64,000 bases of DNA. Source: JAWXBM01 sp034440115. GTDB taxonomy: Bacteria > Pseudomonadota > Gammaproteobacteria > Xanthomonadales > SZUA-36. The notes beneath the pieces were generated by a model, which was given only the letters and a program-made list of their open reading frames with translations, was not told the origin of the DNA and made no database searches. Shown here in pieces: positions 62,384 to 64,000 of this stretch (positions are counted from its first letter, which is position 1; each line of letters opens with the position of its first letter). The translations under genes and the position numbers were made by a program. Where the stretch lies: positions 62,001-126,000 of the forward strand of contig JAWXBM010000011.1 in the NCBI GenBank assembly GCA_034440115.1, written 5' to 3'.

Positions 62384-62404
62384 CGACATAGCGCGCGAGC
62401 CTTA

Positions 62405-62525
62405 TTTCGGGCTTGGCCCGGGATCCACCAACACCCCCTCCGTCATCCCGGGCTTGACCCGGGATCCACCAACACCCCCCCGTCATCCCGGTGAGAATGA
62501 TCAAGCCCGGAGTAACGCCTCGCGA
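62405..62525. repeat. Palindromic repeat cluster overlapping the coaE 3' end
   Basis: CGGGCTTGGCCCGGGATCC (from 62408) and CGGGCTTGACCCGGGATCC (from 62449) are 41 bp apart, the same period as the rnpB array. A third core starts near 62489. The final 25 bp (62501-62525) is the direct repeat shared with 61650-61674 and forms the last codons and stop of coaE. Confidence 0.85.
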
Positions 62526-63133
62526 GCCATTTCAGAATACAAACCGTGCAAACGTTGAACAACCGCATCCACCTCCGCCAGCGAACCATTGTTTTCGATC
62601 ACGTCATCTGCCAATGCCAGGCGCGCCTGCCTTGAAGTCTGGGCGGCCAACGCCGCTTCGGCTTGTTTACGACTGACGCCATCACGTTGCATGACCCGCT
62701 CAATCTGCGTTTCCTCAGTGGTATCAACTACCAGAACGCGATCGACCCAATCGTATGCGCTGGTTTCGGTAAACAGGGGAATGACAACCAGGCAATAGGG
62801 AGCACTCACAGCAGCAATGCTAGCCAAAACCTGTGTGCGGATTGCCGGGTGCGTAATGGCTTCCAGTTTCTTCCTGGCAACCGGGTCGGAAAATACGATT
62901 TGACGCAACGCTTTGCGATCAAGACTGCCGTCGGCCAACAGCACCTCATCACCAAAAGCTTTTCGAATTTCCTGCAAGGCCGGCTGGCCGATCGCGACCA
63001 CCTGATGAGCGATCACATCCGTATCGATAATCGGAACACCCAGTGCGGCAAACCGATCAGAAACTGCCGTTTTTCCCGAGGCTATTCCGCCGGTCAGCGC
63101 AACAATTAAAGTTGAGTGTTTTCTTATATTCAA
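62501..63133 (-). CDS. coaE: Dephospho-CoA kinase
   Basis: Last step of coenzyme A synthesis. From a TTG at 63133 it has 210 residues, the normal length: IVALTGGIASGKTAVSDRFAALG as P-loop, VPIIDTDVIAHQVV, THPAIRTQVL, VIPLFTETSAYDWVDRVLVVD and QIERVMQRDGVSRKQAEAALAAQ. A longer start (ATG 63211, +26 residues) is possible and stands 8 bases after the upstream toxin gene, but its extra residues are not family-like. Neither start has a good ribosome site. The last ~8 residues come from repeat DNA. Confidence 0.93.
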   Translation of the reverse strand: MNIRKHSTLIVALTGGIASGKTAVSDRFAALGVPIIDTDVIAHQVVAIGQPALQEIRKAFGDEVLLADGSLDRKALRQIVFSDPVARKKLEAITHPAIRTQVLASIAAVSAPYCLVVIPLFTETSAYDWVDRVLVVDTTEETQIERVMQRDGVSRKQAEAALAAQTSRQARLALADDVIENNGSLAEVDAVVQRLHGLYSEMAREALLRA

Positions 63134-63219
63134 TGGGTTGAGGGCAGCATCATCTCGAGAATTAAAACCTTCGTCCAATGGACATGTAAAAAGCTCAGAG
63201 TCGAATTTCAACGAAAGAA

Positions 63220-63528
63220 TTAATGTGTTTTAAGTTCTCGCGACATCCAATAGTCTGGCTTCCTATGCAGGTGCGCCATGCATACTACCAAAATTTCTGC
63301 GGGCTCTTCCCGGTATTGGTATATCACGCCATATGGAAATTTATAAACTAAACATCTTCGCGAATACTCGCCAATCTGTTGATATGCCAATGGCTGCCTG
63401 ACTATACGAGAAAGCGTTCGAGCAATTTCAATTTGAAACCTGATGCCCAGTCCAGCCTTTTCCGTATCATAATATTCGATTGCGTCGTCAAGCTCCTTTT
63501 CGGCTGGTTTAAGGAATGTGATTTTCAA
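63220..63528 (-). CDS. RelE/ParE-family toxin
   Basis: Type II toxin of the RelE/ParE superfamily, 102 residues: ITFLKPAEKELDDAIEYYDTEK and GLGIRFQIEIARTLSRI at the start, then FPYGVIYQYREEPAEILVVCMAHLHRKPDYW near the end. ParE-like features (AEKELDDAIEYY) suggest gyrase inhibition, but RelE-type mRNA cleavage cannot be excluded. Overlaps the antitoxin by four bases, upstream of coaE on the same strand. Confidence 0.85.
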   Translation of the reverse strand: MKITFLKPAEKELDDAIEYYDTEKAGLGIRFQIEIARTLSRIVRQPLAYQQIGEYSRRCLVYKFPYGVIYQYREEPAEILVVCMAHLHRKPDYWMSRELKTH

Positions 63529-63746
63529 CGATTGCGATACTTACTGAAAACTTCTTCTGCTGATTTGCTCTCGAGTTCACCTTTTTCAAATGCTTCGACT
63601 CTGGCATTGGCCTCTTGTGCCCAAATCGCATCAATTGCTGAATCTGGCTCATCCAGGCTCGTGAGAAGTTTTTCTACCAGATCGGATCTTTCCGAAGCAC
63701 TCAATTCAAGCGCTTGATTCATAATCATATTTACAGATGATTTCAT
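63525..63746 (-). CDS. Addiction-module antitoxin (short, Unstab_antitox-like)
   Basis: 73 residues: MIMNQALELSASERSDLVEKLLTSLDEPDSAIDAIWAQEA matches from memory the 'putative addiction module component' family. The C-terminal half is charged and probably disordered, with no DNA-binding domain. It pairs with the downstream toxin gene (ATGA overlap). The ATG at 63746 or the inner ATG at 63728 could be used. Nothing else is seen in 63747-63932. Confidence 0.85.
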   Translation of the reverse strand: MKSSVNMIMNQALELSASERSDLVEKLLTSLDEPDSAIDAIWAQEANARVEAFEKGELESKSAEEVFSKYRNR

Positions 63747-63932
63747 AATTCTCTGATTATCCTCTACAACTTAATTTCAGAACTCAATTGAAGACCGGCA
63801 ATTTTTCTCAATCGCATTTCTATGGTGCAGGTTGACCAAGAACCTCAAAGTAACTCTGCTCTTGTGGGAAAGAATTTAGCATATAGCCGATGTAGGTACT
63901 ATTGGATAAACAACCCACACATTGTAGGAAAA

Positions 63933-64000
63933 TTAACCAAACTGGCTGGACTGCGTGTAGTAGTCCAGCAGTTTTTCGCCCCAGATCAATGTGATCCAGC
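63933..64000 (-). CDS. pilD: Probable prepilin peptidase PilD, C-terminal end (5' part outside window)
   Basis: The minus-strand frame entering from the right edge reads W-ITLIWGEKLLDYYTQSSQFG-stop. The tail WITLIWGE resembles the AGWIALLWG-type ending of PilD proteins. PilD cleaves leaders of type IV pilins and T2SS pseudopilins, and pilD-coaE adjacency is typical of pseudomonad-like gammaproteobacteria. Only about 21 residues are available, so this is a tentative call. Confidence 0.5.
   Translation of the reverse strand, partial: WITLIWGEKLLDYYTQSSQFG

Overview
The window is a densely packed, core-genome stretch of a gammaproteobacterial chromosome of roughly 55% GC. The evidence for the group is the xerD-dsbC pair, a long single-chain PurL, the rib-nusB-thiL-pgpA block, LpoA, EttA, a class A RNase P RNA and the mra/dcw cell-wall cluster running through lpxC, dciA, an M23 peptidase gene and secA. 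I cannot name the genus. The type II secretion (T2SS) genes follow the xps (Xanthomonas-like) order E-F-G-H-I-J-K-L-M-N-D.

Layout. 1-6.1 kb: 3' end of xerD, dsbC, purL, and an orphan membrane protein resembling exosortase-H-associated proteins. 6.2-17.2 kb: a complete T2SS operon. 17.2-20.8 kb: a small lipoprotein, a large exported protein with a structured 5' leader and a strong terminator, and a periplasmic PpiC-type isomerase. 20.8-26.6 kb: a polysaccharide-export ABC transporter (Wzm/Wzt type), two GT2 glycosyltransferases, a methyltransferase and an SDR protein. 26.6-28.3 kb: ettA on the minus strand. 28.6-35.8 kb: glyA, nrdR, ribD, ribE, ribBA-like, ribH, nusB, thiL, pgpA. 35.9-38.3 kb: yraN and lpoA on the minus strand. 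38.4-39.75 kb: rsmI and rnpB. 39.75-40.0 kb: a 41-bp tandem repeat array. 40.3-55.8 kb: the mra/dcw cluster, mraZ to ftsZ, without murD. 56.3-61.5 kb: lpxC, dciA (minus strand), M23 peptidase, secA. 61.5-64 kb: dispersed palindromic repeats, a YefM/YoeB module, coaE, a RelE/ParE-type module and the 3' end of a probable pilD.

How the genes fit together. The first 26 kb is largely an envelope and export module. DsbC and PpiC act on periplasmic folding and the T2SS exports folded proteins. The large exported protein is a reasonable cargo or surface-layer candidate, and the glycan ABC exporter would supply a surface polysaccharide. PilD at the far end would process both type IV pilins and the Gsp pseudopilins. 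The second half is peptidoglycan and division machinery (mraZ to ftsZ), lipid A commitment (lpxC) and Sec export (secA).

Most notable points: murD is missing between mraY and ftsW; GspE lacks its zinc-binding cysteines; the GTP cyclohydrolase II half of RibBA has lost its zinc and catalytic residues; the ftsZ-lpxC spacer holds five consecutive hairpins; a 10-bp-phased MraZ operator lies just downstream of a good promoter; and two toxin-antitoxin modules bracket coaE, one of them flanked by 25-bp direct repeats. Nothing here proves a wholly new system. The strongest candidate for one is the T2SS, exported protein, PpiC and glycan-export neighbourhood at 6-26.6 kb.
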